A DNA stretch of 64,000 nt from Gammaproteobacteria bacterium HGW-Gammaproteobacteria-15. Lineage in GTDB: Bacteria; Pseudomonadota; Gammaproteobacteria; Enterobacterales; Alteromonadaceae. The stretch is taken from NCBI GenBank assembly GCA_002840125.1, contig PGZF01000002.1, positions 1 through 64,000 on the forward strand. The letters run 5' to 3'. The stretch's first letter is position 1, and each line of letters begins with the position of its first letter. Shown one piece after another: positions 19,326-28,493 of the stretch. The position numbers and the translations under genes are program-made. Below the pieces are notes generated by a model. It was not told where the DNA came from. It made no database searches and saw only the letters and a list, made by a program, of their open reading frames with translations.

Positions 19326-20447
19326 ATGAATATTTTAATAATTCCTTACAATTACCCAACAAAAGAAAATCAAAATCGCGCGATCTTTGTACAAGATCAA
19401 GTCCATATGCTAAGAAATCAAGGGGATAATGTTATTGTTATTGGAGGAATCCCAAAAACAATAAGTGATATTATCTCTAGTCGGAGCTTACATTTTGGCA
19501 AGCACTTTGAAGAGAGATGGCTAATAACGTTTCCTGCTTTAAGAGGTTTTAATAGATTTAACAACTGGCTTAGAACTTTGTGTGGAAAATATCTTATAAA
19601 AAAATATTTTAAGCAAAATAGCGGGAATTTACCTGATATTTTGCATGTTCATAACTCATCTTCTGGAGAGTTGGCTCTTTGGGTAAAGAAAAAATACAAT
19701 ATTCCGTTTGTCGTTACCGAACATTCTAGCATAATGTGGAGCGGGTATAACAAATTAAGTGGTTTGATTTTTAAAGAAAGTAAGGCCAATATTGCAGTAA
19801 GTAAGAAGTTTGCCCAACAGTTATCACAGCAATATAATGAAAATTTTTACTATATTCCTAATGTCGTAGATACTAGCTACTTTAAACCAATGCAGATCAC
19901 TTCAAAAACAGATAATAATAGCTTCAGTATTGATAGTGCTGTTTTTGTATCAGTTGGAAATTTAACTGAAAATAAAAATCATAAATTAGCTATTAAAGCC
20001 TTAAAACGCCTTTTAGGTAAATATAATAATTTGAAATTATTTATCGCAGGTGATGGCTGTGAAAGGTACAATGTACAAAATTTAATTAATACATTAGAGC
20101 TTTGTGACCATGTTTTTTTATTAGGTAGATTGTCAAGGCCTGAAATAAGAGAGTTGCTATGGAGGTCAGATTATTTTTTACTACCAAGTAAAAGTGAAAC
20201 ATTTGGTGTTGCTCTTATTGAAGCAATGGCTGCTGGCTTGCCTACGCTTTCATTGAAAAATGGTGGCAGCGAATCTATCATAAGCGATAATGTTGGATTT
20301 ATAGCTGATAATGATAACGATTTCATTGAGTGCATGGAGCAACTGCTGTTGACACAGTATGACAAAGAACACATTATAGAGCATGCCCGTTTAAACTTTT
20401 CTCAAGGTGCAGTTTATCAATTACTAAAGCAAGTCTACGCTTTATGA
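19326..20447 (+). CDS. Glycosyltransferase family 4
   Basis: This 373-residue GT-B enzyme has the N-terminal IIPYNYPTKENQNRAIFVQDQVHML, and HVHNSSSGELAL before VVTEHSS. The C-terminal GT4 domain shows VSVGNLTENKNHKLAIKAL (about 203-221), FIAGDGCER and the retaining-GT4 signature LLPSKSETFGVALIEAMAAGLP (about 283-304) with its two Glu residues. It is a strong GT4 assignment. Sugar specificity is unknown. It is one of four glycosyltransferases of the cassette, suggesting a repeat unit of roughly four to five sugars including the initiating one. Confidence 0.86.
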   Translation: MNILIIPYNYPTKENQNRAIFVQDQVHMLRNQGDNVIVIGGIPKTISDIISSRSLHFGKHFEERWLITFPALRGFNRFNNWLRTLCGKYLIKKYFKQNSGNLPDILHVHNSSSGELALWVKKKYNIPFVVTEHSSIMWSGYNKLSGLIFKESKANIAVSKKFAQQLSQQYNENFYYIPNVVDTSYFKPMQITSKTDNNSFSIDSAVFVSVGNLTENKNHKLAIKALKRLLGKYNNLKLFIAGDGCERYNVQNLINTLELCDHVFLLGRLSRPEIRELLWRSDYFLLPSKSETFGVALIEAMAAGLPTLSLKNGGSESIISDNVGFIADNDNDFIECMEQLLLTQYDKEHIIEHARLNFSQGAVYQLLKQVYAL

Positions 20448-20459
20448 ATAAGGTTAAAT

Positions 20460-21728
20460 GTGAAAAAACTTGATATTTTAAAAAGGTTAACTGAGACATT
20501 TATAGTCTGTTTTTTATTGACACCTACAGTTAAAATACCAGGATTTATAGGGATAAGGCTTGATGATATTTTAGCGTTCTTAATTATATTTTTGTTTTTT
20601 GCATTATCTAAAACAGTCACTATAAGTGCTAAAGTGCCAATTCGAGCAGTGTTATTAATTTTATTTTCATTATTATTGCTAACCTCTATCGTATGGGGCG
20701 CAACTTATGGGCTTCCGACTAGCATGCTTGACTTAACAAAATATATTTGGCTTGTTAAGTTGTTTGTTATTTACATAATATTTTATAATTATATTTATTT
20801 TGACTCGACAGTGGAGAATATCAAAAAACGACGAAATTCTGCGTTATTATTCATTGTCTCTATAGGTGCCGTATCTGCACTAATTTGTATTAGCCAGTTT
20901 TTCAATCCATTAAATATTAATAGCTATTACATTTCCTTTGTTGCCCCAACACAGTTCACTACCCTTGTTGAGGGATATGGCACACCTAGGGTTGTGGGAA
21001 TGATTGGAAATCCAAACGCTCAAGGTTATTTGATGGCATTAAGTTTGTTGTCAGGTTTATATCTCATGTTAAATAGGTCTTCTAAAGTCTTAGGCTTTAA
21101 ACTACTTGTAATATTTTTAGCTATGTTAATGACTCTTTCTCGCTCTGCACTAGCCACTTTTGTCGTCGGTGCCTTGATCATGTTTTTTTTGTATAGAAAG
21201 AATAAATCTTTTTTATACTACAAATATTTTGTATTGGTTTTTTTGAGTTTATCTTTATTTTGGTCTTATTTGTTTTTGAAAGAGAATGAAGTTATTTATA
21301 AACTAATTATATGGCGTTTTGAAGGCTTAGCAAATATTATGGAGGATAATAGCTTTGTCACTCGTTTTCATGGATGGGTCGTAAATTTTAACTATTTTGT
21401 TCTAAGTCCTTTTTTTGGTGTCGGGCCACTTCCTAGAGCTGGAGAAGTATTTGGTACCTCAGACAATGAATGGTTATTTTTTTTGAGGTCTTATGGTGCG
21501 ATTGGAACAACTTGGTTATTATTATTTTTGTATTCATCCTTTCTTTTTACCACAAAATTAAAAGTTCTGCCTATAAGAAATTTTAACTACTTTTCTTTAT
21601 CTGTTGTTCTTATGACTTCTATATATATGGTGCCAGCAGGAGTGATAACGAGTAGTAGTCTTAGCTCATTGTTCGTTGCGATATTAGCTTTCAATGATAA
21701 AAACTCTTTTGTTTTTACTAATAGATAG
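20460..21728 (+). CDS. wzy: O-antigen polymerase (Wzy-like membrane protein)
   Basis: The 422-residue protein has about 10-12 membrane helices and a large loop in the second half containing RFHGWVVNFNYFVLSPFFGVGPLPRAGE and DNEWLFFLRSYGAIG. This resembles the Wzy_C region of O-antigen polymerases and ligases. It starts at GTG (20460) with AAGG upstream. As the only polymerase-type integral membrane gene in the cassette besides wzx, it is the probable polymerase joining repeat units in the periplasm. Polymerase or ligase cannot be separated by sequence alone. The 128 bases after it are AT-rich and show no clear element. Confidence 0.82.
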   Translation: MKKLDILKRLTETFIVCFLLTPTVKIPGFIGIRLDDILAFLIIFLFFALSKTVTISAKVPIRAVLLILFSLLLLTSIVWGATYGLPTSMLDLTKYIWLVKLFVIYIIFYNYIYFDSTVENIKKRRNSALLFIVSIGAVSALICISQFFNPLNINSYYISFVAPTQFTTLVEGYGTPRVVGMIGNPNAQGYLMALSLLSGLYLMLNRSSKVLGFKLLVIFLAMLMTLSRSALATFVVGALIMFFLYRKNKSFLYYKYFVLVFLSLSLFWSYLFLKENEVIYKLIIWRFEGLANIMEDNSFVTRFHGWVVNFNYFVLSPFFGVGPLPRAGEVFGTSDNEWLFFLRSYGAIGTTWLLLFLYSSFLFTTKLKVLPIRNFNYFSLSVVLMTSIYMVPAGVITSSSLSSLFVAILAFNDKNSFVFTNR

Positions 21729-21856
21729 CATTATGAAAAGTTGTTATTATATTTTTTAATCTCGAAATATTAATTAGTGTTTTTTATAACTACGCCATGG
21801 ATACGGTGTTATAGATTTTTTAAATTTTAAAAAAATTACAGAAAAGCGGTAATGGT

Positions 21857-22972
21857 ATGAAATATAAAGTAACTCACTTAACATCAGCGCATCCTAGATA
21901 TGATATTCGAATTTTTCTGAAGATGTGTAGTTCATTAGCTAAAGAAGGCTATGTTGTAAATTTGGTTGTTGCCGATGGAAAAGGAGACGAAATAAAAAAT
22001 GGGGTTAATATATTCGACACTGGAGAAAAAGCAAAAGGTCGGATAGAACGAATGACTAAGACTGTAAAATCTGTTTATGAAAAAGCAACAAAATTAGACT
22101 CTGACGTATACCATTTGCATGATCCTGAATTAATTCCCGTAGGAGTAAAGTTAAAAGAGTCTGGGAAACTTGTCATATTCGATGCGCACGAAGACTTACC
22201 CAAGCAGCTAAAATCAAAACCATACCTAAATGTCTTTTTACGAAATTTTTTGCCTATTGCATTTTCGCTTTATGAACAATATGTATTTAGAAAATTTGAT
22301 GCCTTGATCGGAGCTACTGCTTCGATTACTACTAAATTAAAAAAAATTAATTCGAATTCTTTTACAATAAATAACTATCCAATTCTAGGAGAGTTAAGTC
22401 CAGACAATAATTCAATATGGAATAATAGGTCTAATGAAGTTTGCTATTTGGGTGGAATTGCCGAAATAAGAGGAATCAAACAAGTCATAGCTTCTCTTCC
22501 ATATGCCGAAAATGTAACACTTAACCTTGCTGGGCGTTTTTCTGAAAAGTGGGTGGAAGAAGAAGTTAAGTCGTGGCCATCTTGGGGGCAAGTAAATGAG
22601 CTTGGCTTTATTAACCGTGATGAAGCTGCAAAAGTATTAGGGCGATCAAAAGCGGGAATTGTAACTTTCCATAACTACCCTAATCACGTGCATGCGCAGC
22701 CAAATAAAATGTTTGAATATATGTCAGCAGGCTTACCAATTATTACATCAAACTTTCCAATGTGGCGGGAAGTAGTAGAAGGTAACCATTGCGGTATTTG
22801 TGTCGACCCATTGGATAAACATGCTATCGCCGACGCTATTAATTATATAATTAATAATCCTAAAGAAGCTGAGTGCATGGGAATTAATGCAGTAGCTGCA
22901 ATTAAAAATAAATATAATTGGTCGGTAGAAGAACAAAACTTATTTAAGGTATATAAGGAGCTATTGCAGTGA
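21857..22972 (+). CDS. Glycosyltransferase, GT4-like
   Basis: This 371-residue protein starts KVTHLTSAHPRYDIRIFLKMC, a known N-terminal pattern of a GT4 subgroup in O-antigen loci. It continues with DVYHLHDPELIPVGVKL and VIFDAHEDLPKQ. The C-terminal domain includes VCYLGGIAEIRGIKQVI (about 195) and PNKMFEYMSAGLPIITSNFP (about 278-297) with the conserved Glu. Its stop overlaps the wbpI ATG by one base. It probably adds one repeat-unit sugar; the donor is unknown. Confidence 0.83.
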   Translation: MKYKVTHLTSAHPRYDIRIFLKMCSSLAKEGYVVNLVVADGKGDEIKNGVNIFDTGEKAKGRIERMTKTVKSVYEKATKLDSDVYHLHDPELIPVGVKLKESGKLVIFDAHEDLPKQLKSKPYLNVFLRNFLPIAFSLYEQYVFRKFDALIGATASITTKLKKINSNSFTINNYPILGELSPDNNSIWNNRSNEVCYLGGIAEIRGIKQVIASLPYAENVTLNLAGRFSEKWVEEEVKSWPSWGQVNELGFINRDEAAKVLGRSKAGIVTFHNYPNHVHAQPNKMFEYMSAGLPIITSNFPMWREVVEGNHCGICVDPLDKHAIADAINYIINNPKEAECMGINAVAAIKNKYNWSVEEQNLFKVYKELLQ

Positions 22973-24042
22973 TGAAGATTGTAACTATTTTGGGCGCCAG
23001 ACCCCAGTTTGTTAAAGCTGGTAGTGTAAGCCGAGAAATTGCAAAGTATGATAATTTGAAAGAGATTATCATCCATACTGGCCAGCACTATGACGCAAAT
23101 ATGAGTGATATCTTTTTCAACGAAATGAGGATTTCTAAACCAGACTACTTTCTAGGAATTGGTGGCATGTCTCATGGTGCTATGACTGGACAAATGATCG
23201 AAAAAATTGAAGAGATCCTTGTAAACGAGGAGCCTGATTGGGTGCTTGTTTATGGGGACACTAACTCTACACTGGCAGGCGCTATTGCTGCCTCTAAGCT
23301 TCATATAAAGATCGCACATGTTGAGGCTGGGTTACGTTCTTTTAATATGAATATGCCAGAAGAGGTTAATCGGATTCTTACTGATAGAATTAGCACAATA
23401 TTATTTTGCCCAACGCAGGTAGCAGTAAACAATTTGAAAAGTGAAGGTGTAGATAAATGGCATGCTCAAGTAGAACTGTCAGGTGATGTTATGCACGACG
23501 GCGCTCTTTTTTATAAATCGCTTGCTGAAAAACCATCAGATCTTAACTTAGACAGTGAGTATGTTTTATCAACTATCCACAGAGCCGAGAATACTGACTC
23601 AGAGGAGCGTTTAACTGCAATTGTAGAATCTCTTAACGAAATTTCGGAGCGAGTGGTTATAGTGTTACCACTACATCCACGGACTAAAGTTAAATTAGAG
23701 ACTTTACCTGTTAAATTGTCCCCTCGAGTTAAAGTTATTGCGCCTGTGGGCTATTTAAATATGGTTTGGCTAATTCATAATTGTCAGCTAGTGATGACTG
23801 ATAGTGGCGGATTACAGAAAGAAGCATTCTTTTTTTCAAAGCCATGCATAACACTTAGAGATGAGACTGAGTGGGTTGAGTTGATCGATAGTAATTTTAA
23901 CATATTAGTTGGTGCGGATAAGGATGCAATTATAGGTGCTTTTAATAATCATGTTTTTGCTAAAGATTTTAATGTTAATTTATATGGCGACGGAGCGGCC
24001 TCGCGCCATATTGTTAATGTGTTGATGAATTATGAAAAGTAA
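22972..24042 (+). CDS. wbpI: UDP-GlcNAc3NAcA C2-epimerase (WbpI/WlbD), non-hydrolysing
   Basis: This 356-residue enzyme is a member of the UDP-GlcNAc 2-epimerase family. ATG at 22972 was preferred over GTG at 22969 because it gives the usual KIVTILGARPQFVKAG start. It shows TGQHYDANMS (about 38-47), VYGDTNSTLAG, EAGLRSFNMNMPEEVNR, TIHRAENTD and the DSGGLQKEAFF motif. In P. aeruginosa WbpI converts UDP-GlcNAc3NAcA to UDP-ManNAc3NAcA. The presence of wbpA/B/D/E in the same locus makes this role more likely than WecB-type epimerisation of UDP-GlcNAc. Confidence 0.9.
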   Translation: MKIVTILGARPQFVKAGSVSREIAKYDNLKEIIIHTGQHYDANMSDIFFNEMRISKPDYFLGIGGMSHGAMTGQMIEKIEEILVNEEPDWVLVYGDTNSTLAGAIAASKLHIKIAHVEAGLRSFNMNMPEEVNRILTDRISTILFCPTQVAVNNLKSEGVDKWHAQVELSGDVMHDGALFYKSLAEKPSDLNLDSEYVLSTIHRAENTDSEERLTAIVESLNEISERVVIVLPLHPRTKVKLETLPVKLSPRVKVIAPVGYLNMVWLIHNCQLVMTDSGGLQKEAFFFSKPCITLRDETEWVELIDSNFNILVGADKDAIIGAFNNHVFAKDFNVNLYGDGAASRHIVNVLMNYEK

Positions 24043-25258
24043 CGTTTGGTATATATCCAAGTATGCGAATATAAGTAAGTATGGGGCTGATACACGGCAA
24101 GCATTGTTCTGTCGTGAATTTGGAAAGTTAGGTTATAAAGTAAACCTGATAACCTCTAATTTTTCTCATTTATATACAAATCTTCCTAGAGTCAGTGGGC
24201 TTTATGAAGTCGAATCAGTCGATTGTTTTGAGGTTACCTGGATAAGGTCTCTCAGTTACAAGGAAGTTGTTTCAATTAAACGCGTATTGGGCTGGCTTTG
24301 GTTTGAAGCAGCAGTGCTAATTATGAGTCTTAACCCCAAAATAAAAAAACCTGATGTGGTGATTGCTTCTTCTTTGTCATTATTTTCTGTTTTTAGTGGT
24401 AGCTTCCTCAAGTTTTTTTTTAAAGCAAAATTGATTTTTGAAGTTAGAGATATTTGGCCTCAGACATTGGTCGATTTGAAAGGGGCGTCTTATAAAAATC
24501 CATTTGTTTGGTTGTTATCAAAAATAGAAAAGTTCGGCTATTCGTATGCTGATGAAATAGTTGGTACTATGCCGGGGCTTTCAATGCATGTTCATAAAGT
24601 ATTGGGAAGGAAGCGAGATGTTAATTTTATACCTCAGGGGGTGGATGTTAGTCGACTAGATGAATTTAGTCAGGAGCTTCCGTTTGGGTTTGTTAAGAAG
24701 TATATTCCTAAAGAGAAGTTTATAGTCACCTACACAGGGACGTTTGGTCATGCAAATGCCCTTGAGTTTATTATCGATGCAGCAAAAATTGCAGAAGAGG
24801 AAGGGGATGTTGATACGGTATTTTTGCTCGTTGGCGATGGGGTATTAAAAAGTTCGCTTATGGAGCGCGCAAAAGGGCTGAAAAATGTCATTTTTGCTCC
24901 CGCCGTTAAAAAGTCTTGTGTGCAGAATGTGTTGTCCATGTCTGATGTCCTAGTTGCTTCTGTAAGGAATCAAAGTATTTACAATTACGGTACTTCTTTA
25001 AACAAGTTTATTGATTATCTGCTTTCAGCAAAGCCAGTAATATGTATGTATTCCGGTTTTCCTTCACTAATTAATGAATCAGGTTGCGGTGAGTTTACAC
25101 CAGCTGAAGATAGTGAGAAGTTTTATCAGTCAATATTGAAGTTAAAGAGCAAATCAGTTAACGAAAGGCTCTCTATGGGCCAAAAAGGAAGAGATTTTTT
25201 GCTCAATCATAGGGCGCTTGATAAACTTGCCGGGCATTATGTGGGGCTTTTTAAATGA
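24032..25258 (+). CDS. Glycosyltransferase family 4 (WbuB/WbpJ-like)
   Basis: This 408-residue GT-B protein overlaps the end of wbpI by 11 bases. Its N-terminus VWYISKYANISKYGADTRQ and the central FEVRDIWPQTLVDLKGASY are characteristic of the WbuB-like group that acts on amino sugars. The C-terminal domain carries YTGTFGHANALEFIIDAAKI (about 233) and LNKFIDYLLSAKPVICMYSG. It may transfer the sugar next to the initiating residue, since it lies directly before the sugar-phosphate transferase. That is inference. It is the last gene of the AT-rich cassette. Confidence 0.85.
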   Translation: MKSNVWYISKYANISKYGADTRQALFCREFGKLGYKVNLITSNFSHLYTNLPRVSGLYEVESVDCFEVTWIRSLSYKEVVSIKRVLGWLWFEAAVLIMSLNPKIKKPDVVIASSLSLFSVFSGSFLKFFFKAKLIFEVRDIWPQTLVDLKGASYKNPFVWLLSKIEKFGYSYADEIVGTMPGLSMHVHKVLGRKRDVNFIPQGVDVSRLDEFSQELPFGFVKKYIPKEKFIVTYTGTFGHANALEFIIDAAKIAEEEGDVDTVFLLVGDGVLKSSLMERAKGLKNVIFAPAVKKSCVQNVLSMSDVLVASVRNQSIYNYGTSLNKFIDYLLSAKPVICMYSGFPSLINESGCGEFTPAEDSEKFYQSILKLKSKSVNERLSMGQKGRDFLLNHRALDKLAGHYVGLFK

Positions 25259-25851
25259 AGCGAATTTTTGACCTTTTCGTAGCATTCAATGTCCTGCTAG
25301 TACTGTGGCCAGTGCTCCTATTGGTTGCTATATTGATCCGCTTTAAACTAGGCTCGCCCGTGCTGTTTAAGCAGGCTCGTCCAGGGTTAAATGCTAGGTA
25401 CTTTAATATGCTGAAGTTTCGCTCGATGCAGGATACGAGAGATAAAACTGGCAATCCGCTACCAGATGAACAACGTTTAACTCGCTTTGGCAGATTTTTA
25501 CGCTCAACCAGTTTAGATGAGCTGCCCGGTTTGATTAATGTGTTAAAGGGCGATATGAGCCTGGTAGGCCCGCGGCCTTTACTGATGGAATATTTACCGC
25601 TTTATTCACCTGAACAGGCTCGTCGCCATGAGGTAAGGCCAGGTATTACTGGTTGGGCTCAGGTAAATGGTCGTAATGCAATTAGTTGGGAAGATAAGTT
25701 CAAACTGGATGTTTGGTATGTTGATAACCGAAGTATGTGGCTGGATATCAAAATATTATTTATGACAGTTAAGAAAGTGTTTGTGCGTGAGGGTATATCT
25801 GCTGTGGGCGAGGCAACGATGAGTAAATTTACCGGTAATGGCAATAAATAA
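25255..25851 (+). CDS. pglC: Initiating phosphoglycosyltransferase (PglC-like)
   Basis: This 198-residue monotopic enzyme loads the first sugar-1-phosphate onto undecaprenyl phosphate. It has the re-entrant membrane helix (about 10-30, with VLWPVLLLVAILI), the DE dyad Asp88-Glu89, and VGPRPLLMEYLPLY followed by RPGITGWAQVNGRN. Its short length and its pglD/pglE-like neighbours point to a bacillosamine-type substrate (UDP-QuiNAc4NAc). The DNA composition returns to the GC-richer host style here, so this gene marks the right edge of the variable cassette. Confidence 0.92.
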   Translation: MKRIFDLFVAFNVLLVLWPVLLLVAILIRFKLGSPVLFKQARPGLNARYFNMLKFRSMQDTRDKTGNPLPDEQRLTRFGRFLRSTSLDELPGLINVLKGDMSLVGPRPLLMEYLPLYSPEQARRHEVRPGITGWAQVNGRNAISWEDKFKLDVWYVDNRSMWLDIKILFMTVKKVFVREGISAVGEATMSKFTGNGNK

Positions 25852-26475
25852 ATGAAGACCTTGGCTATCATTGGTGCTAGCGGCCATGGCAAGGTGGTTG
25901 CAGATGCAGCGCGAAGTTGTTGCTTATGGAAAGATATTGTTTTTTATGATGATGCCTGGCCAGCGAAAACCAGAAACGGTAATTCAGATATTGTTGGTAA
26001 CACACAAAGCCTTTTAGATTTGGATGACAGGCCGGACATTATTGTGGCTATAGGTAACAACAAAGTCCGGCTGGCCAAGCAGCAGCAATTAATCGCTGTT
26101 GGCTTTACTGCAGCAACTGTTGTTCATCCTCGTGCTGTGGTATCTGTAGCCGCTGTTATTGGCTCAGGATCTGTGGTTATGGCTGGCGCTGTGGTAAATG
26201 CCGATGCGGTTGTTGGCGTTGCTAGTATTGTTAATTCAAATGCGGTGGTAGAGCACGACTGTGTATTAGGAGATGCTGTACACATTAGCCCCGGGGCTTG
26301 TTTGGCTGGCGGAGTTATAGTTGGCGAGTTCAGTTGGATTGGTATCGGCGCCTCTGCCATTCAGTTAAAACGTATTGGTAAGAATGTAAAGGTTGGGGCA
26401 GGGGCTGCGGTTGTTAATGACCTGCCTGATGGCGTAACTGCGGTGGGTGTGCCAGCCAAAATTATTAAGTCGTGA
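25852..26475 (+). CDS. pglD: UDP-4-amino-sugar N-acetyltransferase (PglD/NeuD family)
   Basis: The 207-residue protein has an N-terminal nucleotide-sugar binding domain starting LAIIGASGHGKVVADAA (4-20), followed by a left-handed beta-helix with repeated hexapeptides. The VEHDCVLGDAVHISPGA segment contains the catalytic His of PglD enzymes. It should acetylate the 4-amino group of UDP-2-acetamido-4-amino-2,4,6-trideoxyglucose. ATG follows the pglC stop directly. The C-terminal VGVPAKIIKS is typical. Confidence 0.92.
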   Translation: MKTLAIIGASGHGKVVADAARSCCLWKDIVFYDDAWPAKTRNGNSDIVGNTQSLLDLDDRPDIIVAIGNNKVRLAKQQQLIAVGFTAATVVHPRAVVSVAAVIGSGSVVMAGAVVNADAVVGVASIVNSNAVVEHDCVLGDAVHISPGACLAGGVIVGEFSWIGIGASAIQLKRIGKNVKVGAGAAVVNDLPDGVTAVGVPAKIIKS

Positions 26476-26484
26476 TGGAGCGGT

Positions 26485-27666
26485 ATGTTAAACACTAAAT
26501 TTTCTCCATGGCCAAGCTTCACAGAAGATGAAGCTGAGGCTGTAAAAAACACTATATTGTCCAATAAAGTCAATTACTGGACCGGCCAAGAATGTCGTGA
26601 GTTTGAAAAGGAGTTTGCCGCCTGGGCCGACGCTAAATACGCTGTCGCGCTTTGTAATGGTACGTTAGCGCTTGATGTGGCGTTAAAAGCTTTAGGTGTG
26701 GGGGTCGGTCATGATGTTATTGTTACGCCTCGTACCTTTTTGGCCTCTGCTTCTTCCGTAGTTACTGCTGGTGCGAACCCTGTGTTTGCAGATGTTGATT
26801 TAAATAGCCAAAACATCACTGCAGAGAGTATTGGAAAAGTGTTAACGGCGAACACTAAAGCCGTGATAGTGGTACACCTTGCTGGCATGCCGGCAGATAT
26901 GGAACCGATAATGATGTTGGCTGAGCAACACGGATTTGCTGTAATAGAAGATTGCGCTCAGGCGCATGGTGCTAAATATAAAGGCCGCTCTGTTGGTTCT
27001 ATTGGTCATATTGGTGCCTGGAGTTTTTGTCAGGATAAAATTATGACTACCGGTGGTGAAGGCGGTATGGTGACCACTAACGACAAAACCCTCTGGTCGT
27101 GCATGTGGTCTTACAAAGACCATGGTAAAAGCTTTGAAGCGGTTTACGAGCGGGAACATCCACCTGGTTTTCGCTGGGTACATGAAAGCTTTGGTACCAA
27201 CTGGCGTATGATGGAAATGCAAGCTGTTATTGGCCGTATTCAGTTACGTAGAATGACTGAGTGGACCAAAGCCCGCCAGCAAAATGCTGCAAAACTTGAT
27301 GCAGTAGCCGGTAAATATCCGGTTCTGCGTGTTGTCACAGTGCCAACAGATTATCAGCATGCCGAATACAAACACTATTTCTTCGTAAACCCCGATAAGT
27401 TAGCTGATGGCTGGACCCGTGATCGGATTGTCGATGAAATAATGTCGCGCGGAGTGCCTTGTTATCAGGGGAGCTGTTCCGAGGTGTATTTAGAAAAAGC
27501 CTTTGATAACACAACGTGGCGGCCAGTTGAGCGTTTGCAAAATGCCAAGTTGCTGGGCGAAACCAGTATTATGATGTTGGTGCACCCTACATTAACTGCT
27601 GAGGAAATAGAAAAAAGCTGTCAGGTGTTAAATGAAGTGCTGACTTTTGCAAGTGGTGAGTTTTAA
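26485..27666 (+). CDS. pglE: UDP-4-keto-6-deoxy-GlcNAc 4-aminotransferase (PglE-like)
   Basis: This 393-residue DegT/DnrJ/EryC1/StrS aminotransferase has ALCNGTLALDVALKALGVG (about 53-71), EDCAQAHGA and the PLP lysine in WSFCQDKIMTTGGEGG. It would aminate the 4-keto sugar made by the PglF/WbpM dehydratase at 32817. GGAGCGG precedes the ATG. With pglC and pglD it forms a three-gene set for an initiating diacetamido trideoxyhexose. It is followed by low-complexity repeats rather than another cluster gene. Confidence 0.9.
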   Translation: MLNTKFSPWPSFTEDEAEAVKNTILSNKVNYWTGQECREFEKEFAAWADAKYAVALCNGTLALDVALKALGVGVGHDVIVTPRTFLASASSVVTAGANPVFADVDLNSQNITAESIGKVLTANTKAVIVVHLAGMPADMEPIMMLAEQHGFAVIEDCAQAHGAKYKGRSVGSIGHIGAWSFCQDKIMTTGGEGGMVTTNDKTLWSCMWSYKDHGKSFEAVYEREHPPGFRWVHESFGTNWRMMEMQAVIGRIQLRRMTEWTKARQQNAAKLDAVAGKYPVLRVVTVPTDYQHAEYKHYFFVNPDKLADGWTRDRIVDEIMSRGVPCYQGSCSEVYLEKAFDNTTWRPVERLQNAKLLGETSIMMLVHPTLTAEEIEKSCQVLNEVLTFASGEF

Positions 27667-27672
27667 GTTTTT

Positions 27673-27707
27673 AGTGCTAAGTGCTAAGTGCTAAGTGCTA
27701 AGTGCTA
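27673..27707 (+). repeat. Five tandem copies of a 7-bp repeat
   Basis: AGTGCTA occurs five times in a row, starting shortly after the pglE stop. It is followed to about 27775 by degenerate GT/GC-rich text such as GGTGCTGGTGGCTAA. It belongs to the same low-complexity style as the arrays at 28494, 28971, 30451 and 31710. Copy number is likely variable by slippage. Confidence 0.9.
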
Positions 27708-27778
27708 AGCTGCGGGTGCTGGTGGCTAAAAGCTTGGTAGCTGGTTAAACTTGGTGCGGTGGGCTAAGGAGCTAAGTT

Positions 27779-28065
27779 ATGCGTCTGTCTGAGTTTTAAA
27801 AACAGTGATTTTCAAAGCCATAACTGCAGAAGATGCGTCTGCCAGGGTATTTTTATTTGGCTCCAGAGTTGATGATTCCGTATGTGGTGGCGATATTGAT
27901 TTGTTGGTGTTGTCCGGAGGGTTTGATAAAAAACGGCAACGAGCGGCCCGCTGGCGGATACTTGAAAAATTAGGTGAGCAGAAAATTGATATTGTTAGCA
28001 GTGCTGATGGTTCAGAGCTCTTTGTGAAGATGATACGGGAAAGTGCTGAGGAGATAACAGGATGA
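27779..28065 (+). pseudogene. MNT-type nucleotidyltransferase (antitoxin-like), frameshifted near its start
   Basis: The reading frame from GTG 27805 encodes ARVFLFGSRVDD and GGDIDLLV, the GSxxx...DxD active site of minimal nucleotidyltransferases (MntA-like). These neutralise HEPN toxins by nucleotidylation. Family members usually start MRLS. That start exists at ATG 27779 (MRLSEF) but in another frame; restoring one T in the run at 27794-27797 would join it to the rest. So either the gene is broken by a 1-base loss or translation now starts at GTG 27805 (86 residues). Its stop overlaps the HEPN partner start by 4 bases. Confidence 0.72.
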
Positions 28066-28363
28066 CCCGTCTAAGTTCAACTGAGTACCTCACACAGTGT
28101 GTTACACAACTTAATGATGCTTGCCGATGGCTACAAAGATCTTATGACAAGTGCCAAAGCTTTGACTTTAGCCAAGCACTCTCAGATGACCAATATGACG
28201 ACCTGGAAAATTTGAGTAGCCGTTTTGCCCGTGTAACAGATATTTTGCTGATAAGATATACCGGGCATTGGACGCGGCCGAGTTAATGGAATCAGGCAGT
28301 TTCATAGATACCGTTAATCGAGCGGTAAAGCGAGGCGTGCTTAATGCCCGCCCAGGTAAATGA
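28062..28363 (+). pseudogene. HEPN/HepT-like toxin remnant with internal frameshift
   Basis: The first 63 codons from ATG 28062 (MTRLSSTEYL, then RFARVTDILL) resemble the N-terminal helices of HepT-like nucleases. The frame then changes at about 28250-28253. The -1 frame continues with KIYRALDAAELMESGSFIDT and NRAVKRGVLNARPGK before a stop at 28361. Read together they look like one HEPN domain, but the last part with the RxxxxHxY motif is missing. The gene is therefore frameshifted and truncated, and its toxin activity is probably lost. Confidence 0.68.
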
Positions 28364-28493
28364 TATTGATATTTCAACACAGATATTGCTGGCAGAAACA
28401 GACGCTAAAATGCTGGCAAAGCTTACCATAGCTGACTATTTTAAGTATATTTTTATGACGGTGGCGGGGAAGGGCAGTGGGGATAGAGTTAGG
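28364..28493 (+). other. Gene-poor remnant downstream of the HEPN pseudogene
   Basis: A 50-codon open frame starts at ATG 28344 and ends at 28496, overlapping the pseudogene tail. I do not recognise it and see no ribosome site, so it is not called as a gene. The rest shows no promoter or terminator. Confidence 0.4.
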
